Notes: generated from the letters alone by a model not told the origin. Shown: positions 1 to 12,298, numbered from the stretch's first letter. The stretch is 64,000 nucleotides of DNA from Amphritea atlantica (GCF_018860855.1 NZ_JAHKQE010000049.1:1-64000); one strand, 5' to 3'. Numbers and translations are program-made.

Positions 1-375
1 CTGGCAAACTGGATAGACCCAGCGCCCGAAACAACCATTCCACTGGTTAATGATCTCGACATTACCTTTCACGCCGCGCAACACTCTGAACTCTGCTTTG
101 GCTTTGTCATCAGTCGTGCTGACATTCCTCTGATTGGTTACACTGCCGACAGCGGCTGCTTTGCACCTTTATATGAAACCCTCTCTCACTGCCAGGTAGC
201 CATATATGATGCACGTCCGAAAGGAAGCCTCTGGCATGCCGGACTCGATGAAGTAGCTCCTTTCCTTAATGACCACGCTTATATTATTGGCCACGACATG
301 GATGAACAAAGCATCCCTGAAGGCAGCCGACTGCTTCGACCCGGACAGTACATCAACCTTGCAGGGGATCATTAA
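1..375 (+). CDS. MBL-fold metallohydrolase-like protein, C-terminal part (5' end outside window)
   Basis: Frame 1 is open from the first base to the TAA at 373-375, so this is the 3' part of a gene that begins before the window. The 124 visible residues resemble the second half of a metallo-beta-lactamase-fold hydrolase: TADSG carries the bridging Asp, WHAGLDEV contains a His/Glu pair, and IIGHDMD supplies a late His. The N-terminal HxHxDH motif would lie outside the window. The substrate is unknown. The next gene starts one base after the stop, so the two are probably translated together. The family call is moderate because only the C-terminal half is visible. Confidence 0.55.
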   Translation: MANWIDPAPETTIPLVNDLDITFHAAQHSELCFGFVISRADIPLIGYTADSGCFAPLYETLSHCQVAIYDARPKGSLWHAGLDEVAPFLNDHAYIIGHDMDEQSIPEGSRLLRPGQYINLAGDH

Positions 376-376
376 G

Positions 377-1009
377 ATGAACTTCGCCGAGAGCGTTAAG
401 CGAATGATTCAAGCTATCTTTATGCTGTCTCCCTATTACTGGGCTGACCGTTATCTGAAGATGCGTGAATTTAGTTTTGCAGAGGGTAGCGACGAACAGA
501 AGTTATGGCGTAACCGTCGGTTAATCGTTTCGGAAAAGTACATTGTTTACTGGCTGTTTGGCGCTATCGCACTGTTCGTGCTTTCGCCGGCGTTGCCGCA
601 ATGGGCTGCTATTCTGCTACTACTTCGTGCACTGGGCATCATCAATAAAGAACTTGGGGTGCTTCTATTTGGCACCTGCAAAATAACCGAAGGCACTATG
701 GTGGCCGCTTCCGGCCGAGTCATTGTGTTGGGCTTGGTCAACTTTTTAACCGCCATGTTTCTCTTTGCTGGCACCTACGCGCTGATCGGCACCTTTGATA
801 ACATTCCTGCCTATACCGAACGAATGCTACCCCTGTGGGCACTCATACAAGCGATGAATGTGCAGTTCACCTTGTCGAGCGCCTTCGAACCAGCCAACCT
901 ATTAACCTGGTTTATCTCCTTATTCCAAAGCGGCTTCTGCTTTCTATTTGGCACCATCGTTATCTCGATGTTTGTTTCGTTATTGAATATTCAGCCACTG
1001 CATAAGTGA
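377..1009 (+). CDS. Multi-spanning inner membrane protein of unknown function
   Basis: This is a 210-residue protein with about four hydrophobic segments (roughly residues 55-75, 77-95, 108-135 and 175-205), so it should be an inner-membrane protein. The ATG at 377 was chosen because it follows the upstream stop by one base and has GGGG about 10 bases upstream. An in-frame start at 269 would overlap the upstream gene by over 100 bases. No catalytic or channel motif is recognisable; a potassium-channel selectivity filter (TVGYGD) is absent. The coupling to an MBL-fold gene suggests a shared pathway, but no function can be assigned. Confidence 0.7.
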   Translation: MNFAESVKRMIQAIFMLSPYYWADRYLKMREFSFAEGSDEQKLWRNRRLIVSEKYIVYWLFGAIALFVLSPALPQWAAILLLLRALGIINKELGVLLFGTCKITEGTMVAASGRVIVLGLVNFLTAMFLFAGTYALIGTFDNIPAYTERMLPLWALIQAMNVQFTLSSAFEPANLLTWFISLFQSGFCFLFGTIVISMFVSLLNIQPLHK

Positions 1010-1053
1010 TACCAACAACAAACAGTCACTAAACCGTCGCCATGATCACCCAC

Positions 1054-2001
1054 TTAATAACGCTGACGGCGGTCCAATACACCTTCGACCACGGGATTAT
1101 CTTTAACCTGTTTGATAAATAGAGCCAAGACAATTAAAACCATTGCGGTCAGCTCTAATCGATCTAAGTGATCGCCCAATAAGATAGCGCCAGTGAGCAG
1201 GGCAACCACCAGCTCTAATGAGCCAGTTAAGGCATTCTTATCGGCACATGACCGGGGCGCGCCCATCATAAACAGTACTTGCGGGATAGCTGCTGCCAGA
1301 AGGGCAATGCCTAACACCGCCAGAATACCGATCGTAGAAACCGGTAAAACTTGCGCTGGCGCAACCCAGATAGCAATCGGTAGCAACACCAATACGTGAC
1401 CCATGGTTATCCAAGCCATGCGATTACGGGTAGGAATCACTGCCCTCGGATTGGACAGATACTGCACCTGTGTCGCGACCACTATGGGTGCCAGAAAGCA
1501 GGCGACAACGGCTAATAGCGAACCCGCGGGTAAAGCTTCAGGCCGTATCGTTAATGAAGCGGCAATGGCCACTAACGCCGCCGAGACCAGTGCATTTTGA
1601 GAGGGTCTTCGGTGAAACACTAACCAGCCGATCAATACGCTAAACACAGGGTAACTGTAATAGATCAGAATAGCGGTCGCGGCAGGAATCGTATCCAGTG
1701 CATGAAAATAGCCAAAAATGGAGATCCCACTGAACACCCCCAATATCAAACATCTAACCGCTTCGGCTAAGTTCACCCGCGGCGTACGCAGAAAAAACAG
1801 GAGAAACATGGCCGGCAGAATAAAACGATACAGACTGACCATCTCTGCGCCCAAACCGTCCTTGAATAACAGCTGAGCAAAAAAGGGGTTAAGCCCGTAA
1901 AGGCAGGCGGCCATTAGCACCAGATACTGACCATCGATGGTTGATTTACTGTTCACGTGAATCTCATTCCATTGGATTGAAACAGAACAATAACGCGACA
2001 C
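1054..2001 (-). CDS. EamA/DMT-family transporter (RhaT/YdcZ-like exporter)
   Basis: The 315-residue protein has ten predicted membrane helices in two EamA repeats, typical of drug/metabolite transporters that export amino acids, metabolites or drugs across the inner membrane. The second repeat ends with the usual ALLTGAILLGDHL segment. The first 15-20 residues are polar and atypical, so translation may really begin at the in-frame GTG about 48 bases downstream (VNSKSTIDGQ). It is divergent from a LysR gene at 2095, the usual arrangement for a regulator that controls a transporter. The substrate cannot be inferred. Confidence 0.85.
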   Translation of the reverse strand: MSRYCSVSIQWNEIHVNSKSTIDGQYLVLMAACLYGLNPFFAQLLFKDGLGAEMVSLYRFILPAMFLLFFLRTPRVNLAEAVRCLILGVFSGISIFGYFHALDTIPAATAILIYYSYPVFSVLIGWLVFHRRPSQNALVSAALVAIAASLTIRPEALPAGSLLAVVACFLAPIVVATQVQYLSNPRAVIPTRNRMAWITMGHVLVLLPIAIWVAPAQVLPVSTIGILAVLGIALLAAAIPQVLFMMGAPRSCADKNALTGSLELVVALLTGAILLGDHLDRLELTAMVLIVLALFIKQVKDNPVVEGVLDRRQRY

Positions 2002-2094
2002 TGATTAAATAAATAGTGAATAACTTACCTTGCTGATTAAGTTTATGCATGTATAAATAACGCTTCATCAACAATAAAAGCTTGGGATAAATCC

Positions 2095-2988
2095 ATGCGA
2101 CTAGATACCAAACATTGGGAGATGCTCAATGCCATCGATAAAACAGGAACCCTACGGCAAGCTGCATACTTATTGGGCATAACACAATCAGCGATTAGCC
2201 ACCGACTGGCCGAAGCCGAAAGGCGTTTGGGTGGTTTATTATTTGAAAGAGAGGGGCGCCGACTAAGGCAGACGGCGGCAGGGCGCGCCATAACTCAGAC
2301 AGCCAATCAGATTGTGCCGATATTACAACGGGCTGAATTTGATTTTCAGCAAATGGCCATTAGTGAAACGACCGTGGTCCGCTTTGGTGTTGCTGCTTAT
2401 AGTTGCTATCACTGGTTACCTGCTTTTTTGCAAACCATGGCCAAACAAGAGCCGGACATTCAACTGGAACTGGTCGCCTCCGCCACACAGAATCCATTGC
2501 AAAACCTACAGGATGGCACCGTCGATGTTGTCTTAGCTCCTGGGCATTTGGCGATCCCGGGTATCGATTCCATTCCGGTGTTTAAAGACGAGCTGGTACT
2601 CATCACACCTCGCCAACATAGCTTGGCAAGCAAACCTTTTATTGAAGCTACCGATCTTGAAGGGGAGCACTACCTAACCTATAGCAAATCGGCGCAACCA
2701 GGGTTTGAATATGAACGTTTCATTCGTCCCTCCGGCGTTATACCTCATCTCCTCACCGTAGTGGAGGTAACCGACGCCATCATCGAACTGATCGCCGCTG
2801 GCTTTGGCGTTGGTATCCTCTCCCGCTGGGCCGTTCAATCCGCCATTAAAAATGGCAGCATCGCCGCCATCAGTGCTAGTGAAGCTAAACTAGATCTTGA
2901 TTGGTCCGCACTTATCCGTGAATCAGAACCTTCAACTGCCGCGGCAAGGGTTGTATCACGCCGACTCGCCGAGTGGTTTCAAGCTTAG
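2095..2988 (+). CDS. LysR-family transcriptional regulator
   Basis: The 297-residue protein has an N-terminal winged helix-turn-helix at about residues 5-62 (LRQAAYLLGITQSAISHRL) and a LysR substrate-binding domain from about residue 85. The ATG at 2095 follows a GGGAT ribosome site. It shares a 93-bp divergent promoter region with the DMT transporter and probably controls it. The binding domain is MetR-like in feel, with a ligand pocket not assignable from sequence. A bidirectional terminator lies downstream. Confidence 0.9.
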   Translation: MRLDTKHWEMLNAIDKTGTLRQAAYLLGITQSAISHRLAEAERRLGGLLFEREGRRLRQTAAGRAITQTANQIVPILQRAEFDFQQMAISETTVVRFGVAAYSCYHWLPAFLQTMAKQEPDIQLELVASATQNPLQNLQDGTVDVVLAPGHLAIPGIDSIPVFKDELVLITPRQHSLASKPFIEATDLEGEHYLTYSKSAQPGFEYERFIRPSGVIPHLLTVVEVTDAIIELIAAGFGVGILSRWAVQSAIKNGSIAAISASEAKLDLDWSALIRESEPSTAAARVVSRRLAEWFQA

Positions 2989-3053
2989 CTGAAATAACCA
3001 AGCGTCAAATAAGCCATAACGGGAACTGACAACGACCTACAGGCTAAAAACCA

Positions 3054-3081
3054 AAAAAGCAGCCGAAAAGGGCTGCTTTTT
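3054..3081. terminator. Bidirectional rho-independent terminator between the LysR gene and gyrB
   Basis: The perfect 11-bp inverted repeat AAAAAGCAGCC / GGCTGCTTTTT is separated by the 6-base loop GAAAAG. It has an A-tract on one side and a T-tract on the other, so it can end transcription of the LysR gene (plus) and of the dnaA-gyrB run (minus). Confidence 0.85.
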
Positions 3082-3132
3082 ACTCGCTAGAGACAATCTA
3101 TCATCTCACACAATAAATGACAGATACTCTCA

Positions 3133-5559
<2,427 letters not shown>

Positions 5560-5577
5560 TCAAATCTCCTGGCTGTA

Positions 5578-6666
5578 TTACTGAGTGCTAAACGCACCCT
5601 CTTGTATATTGAAAAAACGTAACTCGGCCTGGTCGGACCAGTAACCGGTGAGTGCCTCTTTATCCACACTGGTGATAAAGCATTGGCTCGCCGTTTTTTC
5701 TAAATAATGACAGAACAGTCTGCTATGCTGCTGATCTAGCTCTGACGGAAGGTCATCAATCAGATAGATGCAGGCGCGACTGTTCAACTTGTAAAATAAA
5801 ACGCCTTGCGCCAACTTGAGGCTGCTCACCACTATCTTCTTCTGTCCCCTTGAGAGACGTTCTGCAGCGGTGTGGCCATCAACTTTAAGTCGCAAGTCAG
5901 CCCTTTGAGGTCCGGCGCTGGTATAACCCTGACGCAAATCGCGTTCAAAATTATCATCCAATACCTGATCAAGGCCGCGTTTTTTATCCCATCCGGGACT
6001 AAAACTCAGATCGATGCTGACGCCTTCAAGCAGATCAGCAAGGATCAGATCAAATTCGGGTTTTAATGCTTCAATATACAGCTCGCGAAGCGTATTTAAC
6101 TGTTCGGCGTAGGTAATAAATTCCTGGTCCCAGACTGCCCGAATTCGTTGCTCAATTTTACCATATTTCAGTAAAGAATTTCGCTGTTTTAATACCCGCT
6201 TAAAACCACGCCAAAGCCTTATAAATTCAGGATTTGAATGGAATGAACCCCAGTCCAAAAACTGGCGTCTAACCGCTGGGCTACCCTCCAAAATCATAAA
6301 GGTTTCGGCGTTGATCACCTGAACCGGTAACAGCTCTGCTAGCGTGGTTATATCGATGTTATTTCCGGCATAACGAATACGACAATCGCTTTCGAGATTA
6401 CGCTCAACCCCCAATGGCTGACTCATACCACTACCCATCGCATCCACTTGAGCAAACACCGTGCACTGGGTCTCGCCGGTTTGTATCAGGTGATTTAATT
6501 TATTGGTACGAAATGAGCGGCATAACCCGAGCATATGGATCGCTTCAAGCACACTGCTTTTACCACTACCGTTTGGGCCGTGGATAATATTGATACCGGG
6601 TGAGGGAGACAGGCTCAGCTCGCTAAGATTGCGAACGGCGCGAATATTCAGCTGGGTTATTGGCAT
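5578..6666 (-). CDS. recF: DNA replication and repair protein RecF
   Basis: RecF is an SMC-like ATPase that loads RecA at gaps with RecO and RecR. The 362-residue protein has Walker A GPNGSGKSS at residues 30-38, the ABC signature RLSRGQKK around residue 270, and Walker B IYLIDDLPSELD around residue 300. Its length is normal. It lies between dnaN (42-bp gap) and gyrB (18-bp gap), the conserved order. Confidence 0.97.
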   Translation of the reverse strand: MPITQLNIRAVRNLSELSLSPSPGINIIHGPNGSGKSSVLEAIHMLGLCRSFRTNKLNHLIQTGETQCTVFAQVDAMGSGMSQPLGVERNLESDCRIRYAGNNIDITTLAELLPVQVINAETFMILEGSPAVRRQFLDWGSFHSNPEFIRLWRGFKRVLKQRNSLLKYGKIEQRIRAVWDQEFITYAEQLNTLRELYIEALKPEFDLILADLLEGVSIDLSFSPGWDKKRGLDQVLDDNFERDLRQGYTSAGPQRADLRLKVDGHTAAERLSRGQKKIVVSSLKLAQGVLFYKLNSRACIYLIDDLPSELDQQHSRLFCHYLEKTASQCFITSVDKEALTGYWSDQAELRFFNIQEGAFSTQ

Positions 6667-6708
6667 ATAAAGGAGGTAGAAGAAGGGGCCTAAGGGCCCC
6701 TGGCAGGA

Positions 6709-7812
6709 TCACATCCGCATCGGCATCACAACATAGAGAGAGTTGGCATCATCGAGGCCCTCAATCAATGCACTGCTGTTTGAGTCGGCTAGGGTGAAAC
6801 GTACCACCTCTGAACTGACGATTGATAACACATCCAGCAGATAGTTAACGTTAAAGCCTATTTCTAGCGTATCGCCTTCATAATCGACGGCAACGGTTTC
6901 TTCCGCTTCTTCCTGCTCGGGGTTGTTCGCCATCACCTGTAGGTAACCATTGGTTAAAGACAAACGAACACCACGGTATTTCTCGTTCGACAAAATAGCG
7001 ATCCGGCTAAACACCTGACGCAATTCTTGCCGAGTCCCCAACATGAACTTATCGCCACCTTGAGGGATAACGCGCTGATAATCGGGGAACTTACCGTCAA
7101 CCAGTTTAGAGGTGAAGGTGAAATCACCGGCATGGGCACGGATATGATTCGCACCGACCACGAGTTTGACTTGCTCATCACCGCTTTGCAGTAGACGCGC
7201 CAGTTCAAGAATACCTTTACGTGGCACGATAAACTGATGATTCGCCGGACCATTCGTATCGACTTCAGCCACACTGGTCGCCAGACGGTGACCATCGGTT
7301 GAAACCGCCCGCAGGCTGTTTTCGGTAATCTCGAGCAACATACCGTTAAGGTAGTAACGAACGTCCTGCTGCGCCATCGAGAAGCCGGTCTGATCAATCA
7401 GGTGACGCAGCTGGCTTTGCAGTACATTGAGCTCAAATGATTCAGGACTATCCTCAACATTTGGAAACTCAGCCGCCGGCAGGGTAGAGAGAGTAAAACG
7501 ACTGCGGCCTGCTTTAATAACCATTTTCTGGCCTGTCAGCGTCAACTCAATCTGAGCAGAGTCTGGCAGGGATTTACAGATATCCATCAGCTTACGGGCT
7601 GGGACAGTAATCGAACCCGCTTCAGCCGGCTCATCCAACTGCACCCGACCAACCAGTTCAACTTCCAGATCTGTACCGGTCATCGACAACTGATCACCTT
7701 CAGCGACCAGCAGGATATTGGAAAGCACTGGCAGTGTCTGACGACGTTCCACAACCCCTGCAACCAACTGCAACGGCTTAATTAGCGCTTCTCGCGAAAT
7801 AACAAATTTCAT
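6709..7812 (-). CDS. dnaN: DNA polymerase III beta sliding clamp
   Basis: The 367-residue beta clamp is the ring-shaped processivity factor of the replicative polymerase. Three repeated clamp domains are visible, and the C-terminus ends in the conserved YVVMPMRM, which forms part of the partner-binding pocket. Length is as in E. coli (366). It follows dnaA with a 28-bp gap and is probably co-transcribed with dnaA and recF. Confidence 0.98.
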   Translation of the reverse strand: MKFVISREALIKPLQLVAGVVERRQTLPVLSNILLVAEGDQLSMTGTDLEVELVGRVQLDEPAEAGSITVPARKLMDICKSLPDSAQIELTLTGQKMVIKAGRSRFTLSTLPAAEFPNVEDSPESFELNVLQSQLRHLIDQTGFSMAQQDVRYYLNGMLLEITENSLRAVSTDGHRLATSVAEVDTNGPANHQFIVPRKGILELARLLQSGDEQVKLVVGANHIRAHAGDFTFTSKLVDGKFPDYQRVIPQGGDKFMLGTRQELRQVFSRIAILSNEKYRGVRLSLTNGYLQVMANNPEQEEAEETVAVDYEGDTLEIGFNVNYLLDVLSIVSSEVVRFTLADSNSSALIEGLDDANSLYVVMPMRM

Positions 7813-7840
7813 CTTTTGCTACCCTTAATTGATCAGACCA

Positions 7841-9382
7841 CTACGCCGTCAGATGACGCAATAAGTTCTGATAATCCTCTCTTATATCCGTATCGGTCTC
7901 ACGCAGCGAAGCTACTTTACGACAACCATGCAGTACTGTTGTGTGATCCCGTCCGCCAAAAGCGTCACCAATCTCAGGCAAACTGTGATTGGTCAGCTCT
8001 TTAGACAGAGTCATAGCAACCTGTCTCGGCCGAGCCACAGAACGACTGCGTCGTTTCGAAAGTAGATCCGATACTTTGATCTTATAATAATCGGCGACAA
8101 CCCGCTGAATATTATCAATACTAACCTGTTTATCCTGCAATGCCAGCAGGTCTTTCAGTGATTCTTTAATAAAAGGCGTGGTTATTGCATTTCCAGTGAA
8201 GTGAGCATTCGCAATCACTCGCTTCAGCGCCCCTTCAAGCTCCCGCACGTTGGAGCGAATCTTTTGTGCCAAGAAGAAAGCAGAATCATCCGGTAGGCGT
8301 ACCTGCGCTTCTTCGGCCTTTTTCATCAGGATCGCCACACGGGTTTCAAGCTCTGGCGGCTCAATAGCCACCGTTAGGCCCCAGCCAAAGCGAGATTTAA
8401 GCCGTTCTTCAACACCATTAATCTCTTTCGGATATCGGTCACTGGTCAGAATCATCTGCTGACCACCTTCCAACAGCGCGTTGAAGGTATGGAAAAACTC
8501 TTCTTGTGAACGCTCTTTACCGGCAAAGAACTGAATATCATCGATCAACAGTGCATCGACCGACCGGTAATAACGTTTAAAGTCATTAATCGCATTAAGT
8601 TGTAACGCTTTAACCATATCGGCAACAAAGCGCTCGGAGTGCAGATAGACGATCTTGGCCTTCGGATTTCGCTGCAACATCTCCATACCCACCGCGTGCA
8701 TCAAGTGGGTTTTACCCAAGCCAACGCCGCCGTAGATAAACAGTGGGTTATATGAACCACCCGGATTGTCCGCCACTTGCTGCGCTGCCGCTAATGCCAA
8801 CTGGTTAGACTTACCCTGAACAAATGAGTTGAAGGTAAATGATTGGTTCAAGTTGGACTGATGCCGAACACTACCTTCTACATCAACATTACGTGAGGGC
8901 GAACCAGACATCGTTGTCGGAGTAATAATTTCACGGTGGTTGATCGGCTGGAAACTACTGTCATCAATCGCCAACTGATAGGGTGGGTTTTCCTCTATCG
9001 GCGGATTAACTGGCTGAGCGGGGCGATTGCGCGGTGCTGAAGAAAAAGACTGACTATCATCAAAACGAGTATCTGCGCGGCGGGCCGGTGCCGGCGGTGG
9101 AGCAGGGCGAACCGGTCGCTGTGAAAAGCCGCTAGCTCGCCCGGCGATATCGATACTGACCGTGCCAGCAATATCACCACTAACCGCATTCACGACTTCG
9201 TTAATACGTTTAAGGTATTTATCGCTCACCCAGTCTTTGACAAAACGATTAGGCGCCAGCAATACCAAACCCGCGTCAGACTCCGAAGACACCTTCAGAG
9301 GCCGGATCCAGGTATTGTATTGTTGTGAGGGGAACTCATCTTGAAGATTTTGAAGACACTGTTCCCACAACTCAGCCGACAT
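7841..9382 (-). CDS. dnaA: Chromosomal replication initiator DnaA
   Basis: DnaA is the AAA+ initiator that binds DnaA boxes and melts oriC. The 513-residue protein has domain I (residues 1-80, WIRPLK), a long low-complexity Pro-rich domain II (about 90-165), an AAA+ domain III with Walker [10 protein letters not shown] near residue 220 and Walker [10 protein letters not shown] near 275, and domain IV with the box-recognition signature [15 protein letters not shown] near residue 480. A perfect DnaA box 100 bp upstream suggests autoregulation. It is divergent from rpmH. Confidence 0.98.
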   Translation of the reverse strand: MSAELWEQCLQNLQDEFPSQQYNTWIRPLKVSSESDAGLVLLAPNRFVKDWVSDKYLKRINEVVNAVSGDIAGTVSIDIAGRASGFSQRPVRPAPPPAPARRADTRFDDSQSFSSAPRNRPAQPVNPPIEENPPYQLAIDDSSFQPINHREIITPTTMSGSPSRNVDVEGSVRHQSNLNQSFTFNSFVQGKSNQLALAAAQQVADNPGGSYNPLFIYGGVGLGKTHLMHAVGMEMLQRNPKAKIVYLHSERFVADMVKALQLNAINDFKRYYRSVDALLIDDIQFFAGKERSQEEFFHTFNALLEGGQQMILTSDRYPKEINGVEERLKSRFGWGLTVAIEPPELETRVAILMKKAEEAQVRLPDDSAFFLAQKIRSNVRELEGALKRVIANAHFTGNAITTPFIKESLKDLLALQDKQVSIDNIQRVVADYYKIKVSDLLSKRRSRSVARPRQVAMTLSKELTNHSLPEIGDAFGGRDHTTVLHGCRKVASLRETDTDIREDYQNLLRHLTA

Positions 9383-9484
9383 AGCTAATCCTTAAACATC
9401 CTCTGTTTTCACTCTACTTGAGTGATCGAGAATAAGATCGAATACATAAAAAATATCAGCAGATAATACCCTGTAACAGCCCGC

Positions 9485-9493
9485 TTATCCACA
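9485..9493 (+). promoter_or_regulatory. Consensus DnaA box upstream of dnaA
   Basis: TTATCCACA is a perfect match to the DnaA box consensus and lies about 100 bp upstream of the dnaA start. That position is classical for DnaA autoregulation. No second perfect box was found in this gap. Confidence 0.8.
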
Positions 9494-9809
9494 GTTAGAA
9501 TCAATCTGTTGCTAATTCTTTTTCCGCCTGTTTTTCAATCAGTTAGCCTCAAATCCAGATATTATGCGGGAAACAGGTCGATCGTTTAAAAACTATCCAT
9601 ACTTTAAATACAGTTAATATTCAGACATATCAACAAACTATATATATGATTTATAATAAGTTTATTGACTTAATAACAAATTATTATGCATATCTGAATA
9701 GATTCTTAAATCATTAAAAAACAGCTGCTCCTTCTTCCATATAGGTAACTTCGATTTAGCGTTGAAAACGATTTAGAACCGCTTTTTTAACTTTATTGTC
9801 AGTAAGGGT

Positions 9810-9838
9810 TTGCAATGCCAATATGTTTTCCCTATAAT
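9810..9838 (+). promoter_or_regulatory. Sigma-70 promoter for rpmH-rnpA
   Basis: TTGCAA at 9810-9815 and a perfect TATAAT at 9833-9838 are separated by exactly 17 bp, about 75 bp upstream of rpmH. This fits a strong housekeeping promoter for the ribosomal protein operon. Confidence 0.8.
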
Positions 9839-9914
9839 TTCGCGTCTGTTTTTGACCGTGGGATTCAGCCAACCTTACTGATACCACCACACTGTATGTT
9901 AGTAGGACTGACCA

Positions 9915-10049
9915 ATGAAAAGAACATTTCAACCAAGTAATCTTAAGCGTAAACGCACTCATGGTTTTCGTGCCCGTATGGCAACTAAGAACGGCCGCGT
10001 TATTATTAACCGTCGCCGTGCTAAAGGCCGTAAGCGTCTGTCAGCATAA
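9915..10049 (+). CDS. rpmH: 50S ribosomal protein L34
   Basis: The 44-residue, highly basic protein begins [20 protein letters not shown] and ends GRKRLSA, the unmistakable bL34 sequence. It is a small component of the large ribosomal subunit. It is first in the rpmH-rnpA-yidC operon, 23 bp before rnpA, and is preceded by a consensus sigma-70 promoter. It is too short for many gene-length cut-offs. Confidence 0.98.
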   Translation: MKRTFQPSNLKRKRTHGFRARMATKNGRVIINRRRAKGRKRLSA

Positions 10050-10072
10050 TTTTTGCCTGTCAGGCTCTCTGA

Positions 10073-10459
10073 ATGAATGAATTCAGCTATCCCCGTCAGT
10101 TGAGACTTTTGACTGGTGGGGATTTTAAACAGGTATTCAGCCGAGCCAGCCTCAAGGTATCAGATAAGCATCTGTTGATCCTTGCACGTCCAAACGAGCT
10201 AGAGCATTCCCGCGTTGGCTTTGTCTTCTCCAAAAAAAATATCCGTTTAGCTGTTAATCGTAACCGCGTTCGGCGTATTATTCGCGAGTCTTTCCGTCTT
10301 AATCAGTATAAGTTACCCAACGTTGATATCGTCATTCTGGCCAGACCCGGTTTAGGTGATCTCGATAACAGCGAAGTTCAAGCGCTTATTTTAAAAAGCT
10401 GGAACAGACTGATTGGCCGGGCCAAGGCAAAATCCGATAAAACAAAATCAAACTCATAA
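10073..10459 (+). CDS. rnpA: Ribonuclease P protein component
   Basis: The 128-residue basic protein binds RNase P RNA and helps process tRNA 5' leaders. The RNR signature is present as AVNRNRVRRIIRESFR around residues 58-75, and the N-terminus (YPRQLRLLTGGDFKQVF) is typical. A second in-frame ATG does not exist nearby, so the start at 10073 is reasonable. yidC begins only 18 bp after its stop, leaving no room for the yidD gene that usually sits between them. Confidence 0.96.
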   Translation: MNEFSYPRQLRLLTGGDFKQVFSRASLKVSDKHLLILARPNELEHSRVGFVFSKKNIRLAVNRNRVRRIIRESFRLNQYKLPNVDIVILARPGLGDLDNSEVQALILKSWNRLIGRAKAKSDKTKSNS

Positions 10460-10477
10460 CTGAATGGTCCAGAAACC

Positions 10478-12151
10478 ATGGATGTACAGCGCATTATATT
10501 GATCGCAGCACTGGCAATAATCTCCTATATGCTGGTGCTTCAATGGAACCAAGATTACGGTGTTAAAACCGTACCTGTTGCCCAAGCAGAATCGGTTTCA
10601 GCTTACGGGTCTACAGTAGATCCAGTAGCAACAGCAGGTAGTGACCTGCCGACAACAGACGGTGCAACCTCTGCCAATACTGATCTGCCAGAAGCGAAAG
10701 CTAATGCTGCAGCAGCACAGCAGCAACTGGTTTCAATTAAGACCGATGTGCTTGAACTGCTAATCGATACCAAAGGTGGTGACATCATTGAACTGGCCCT
10801 GCCAAAGCACAAAGCAGCGCTAGATAATGATCAGCCTTTTGTCTTGCTTGAGCAGAATGGCAACCGTACCTACGTTTCCCAAAGCGGTCTGATTGGTAAA
10901 AATGGTCTCGATGCCAGCCCGAGTGGTCGCCCACAATACACCTCCGCTAAAAACAGCTATCAGCTGGAAGGCGATGAACTAGTCGTCGACTTAGTTCATA
11001 ACGGTGATGATGGTGTGGTGATTACTAAACGTTTCCGCTTCACGGCTGGCAGCTACAAGATTGAACAGGATTTTCTGGTCAATAATGGCTCTGCTGAAGC
11101 GTGGCAGGCGAAACTGTTTGGTCAGATCAAACGTGACGGTTCGAAAGATCCATCACAAACCACCAGTATGGGTATGCAAGCCTTCCTTGGCGCGGTGTTC
11201 TCCACAGAAGATGAGCACTACGAAAAAGTAACTTTCGATGATATGCAAGAAGCTAACATCAAGAAAGTCAGCCAAGATGGCTGGGTGGCTATGTCACAAC
11301 ACTATTTCTTGAGTGCTTGGATTCCAGCGCCTGGCGCAGAATACAGCTATAGCAGCCGCGTTAGTAACGGTAACTATATCGCCGGTTTTGTGTCTCCAGA
11401 GTTTACGGTTGCTCCTGGCGAAACGAAAACGGTTAACGCCAGCTTCTATGCCGGTCCTAAAGATACCGACTTGCTCGAACAGGCTGCGCCTAACCTAGAA
11501 TTGACCGTTGATTATGGCATTCTCTGGTTCATCGCTACACCGCTGGCTTGGTTGCTAAAAACCATCCATGGCTTTGTAGGTAACTGGGGTGTTTCAATCA
11601 TCTTCATTACCATCATTGTTAAAGCGCTGCTGTTCCAAGTGAACGCGAAAGCCTTTAAATCGATGGCGAAGATGCGTAAATTTGGCCCAGAGATGACTCG
11701 TCTGAAAGAGCTTCACGGTGATGACCGTCAGAAGATGTCTCAAGCGATGATGGAACTCTACAAGAAAGAGAAGATCAACCCGCTAGGCGGCTGTCTGCCT
11801 ATCGTGGCGCAGATGCCGGTGTTTATCGCCCTGTACTGGACCTTGATGGAATCGGTTGAGCTACGTCATGCGCCATTCGCATTGTGGATTAATGACCTTT
11901 CCGTCATGGACCCTTACTTCATGCTACCTATCCTGATGGGTGCTACGATGTTTATTCAGCAACTGCTGAACCCAACACCTCCAGATCCTATGCAGGCGAA
12001 GATTATGAAGATGCTACCCATCGTCTTCACCTTCTTCTTCCTATGGTTCCCTGCAGGTCTGGTTCTGTACTGGTTGGTTAACAACATCCTGTCGATCACT
12101 CAGCAGTATATAATCAACAAACAAATTGAAGGCGAAGGCAGTAGTAAATAA
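10478..12151 (+). CDS. yidC: Membrane protein insertase YidC
   Basis: The 557-residue inner-membrane insertase and chaperone has an N-terminal helix (residues 5-22), a large periplasmic beta-domain (about 60-340), and the conserved five-helix core from about residue 350 (LKTIHGFVGNWGVSIIFITIIVKALLF). The hairpin MAKMRKFGPEMTRLKE and the segment NPLGGCLPIVAQMPVFIALYW are also present. Length and order match gammaproteobacterial YidC. It is probably co-transcribed with rpmH and rnpA and is followed by a strong terminator. Confidence 0.97.
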   Translation: MDVQRIILIAALAIISYMLVLQWNQDYGVKTVPVAQAESVSAYGSTVDPVATAGSDLPTTDGATSANTDLPEAKANAAAAQQQLVSIKTDVLELLIDTKGGDIIELALPKHKAALDNDQPFVLLEQNGNRTYVSQSGLIGKNGLDASPSGRPQYTSAKNSYQLEGDELVVDLVHNGDDGVVITKRFRFTAGSYKIEQDFLVNNGSAEAWQAKLFGQIKRDGSKDPSQTTSMGMQAFLGAVFSTEDEHYEKVTFDDMQEANIKKVSQDGWVAMSQHYFLSAWIPAPGAEYSYSSRVSNGNYIAGFVSPEFTVAPGETKTVNASFYAGPKDTDLLEQAAPNLELTVDYGILWFIATPLAWLLKTIHGFVGNWGVSIIFITIIVKALLFQVNAKAFKSMAKMRKFGPEMTRLKELHGDDRQKMSQAMMELYKKEKINPLGGCLPIVAQMPVFIALYWTLMESVELRHAPFALWINDLSVMDPYFMLPILMGATMFIQQLLNPTPPDPMQAKIMKMLPIVFTFFFLWFPAGLVLYWLVNNILSITQQYIINKQIEGEGSSK

Positions 12152-12169
12152 GCCTACCCGCTGCTTGAT

Positions 12170-12198
12170 AAAAAGGTCTCTTCGGAGGCCTTTTTTTT
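12170..12198 (+). terminator. Rho-independent terminator after yidC
   Basis: The stem GGTCTC / GAGGCC closed by a stable TTCG tetraloop is followed by eight T residues at 12191-12198. It ends the rpmH-rnpA-yidC operon. Confidence 0.88.
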
Positions 12199-12298
12199 GC
12201 CCATTGCTCTCCTACCTATGCAACAGCGTTATTTCCAATCGCTATGTTTAAACCCTTACTGAAACCATTTAACAATGGCTTTTTCGAACAACGGGCAA

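Larger units (their letters stand above)
9383..9914. promoter_or_regulatory. dnaA-rpmH divergent intergenic region with AT-rich block
   Basis: This 532-bp gap separates dnaA (minus) from rpmH (plus). It contains one perfect DnaA box (9485-9493) and a strongly AT-rich stretch at about 9595-9720. In Pseudomonas the same gap holds oriC, but here only one clear box is visible, so it is more likely the dnaA regulatory region, or a secondary/ancestral origin. No gene is seen in it. Confidence 0.6.

Noticed and set aside
6954-7397. A 147-codon minus-strand frame inside dnaN
   Set aside because: It is an out-of-frame shadow of the conserved dnaN coding sequence.
9383-9914. The primary oriC, by analogy with Pseudomonas
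   Set aside because: Only one DnaA box is clear here, against a dense cluster upstream of mnmG; kept as a possible secondary origin only.
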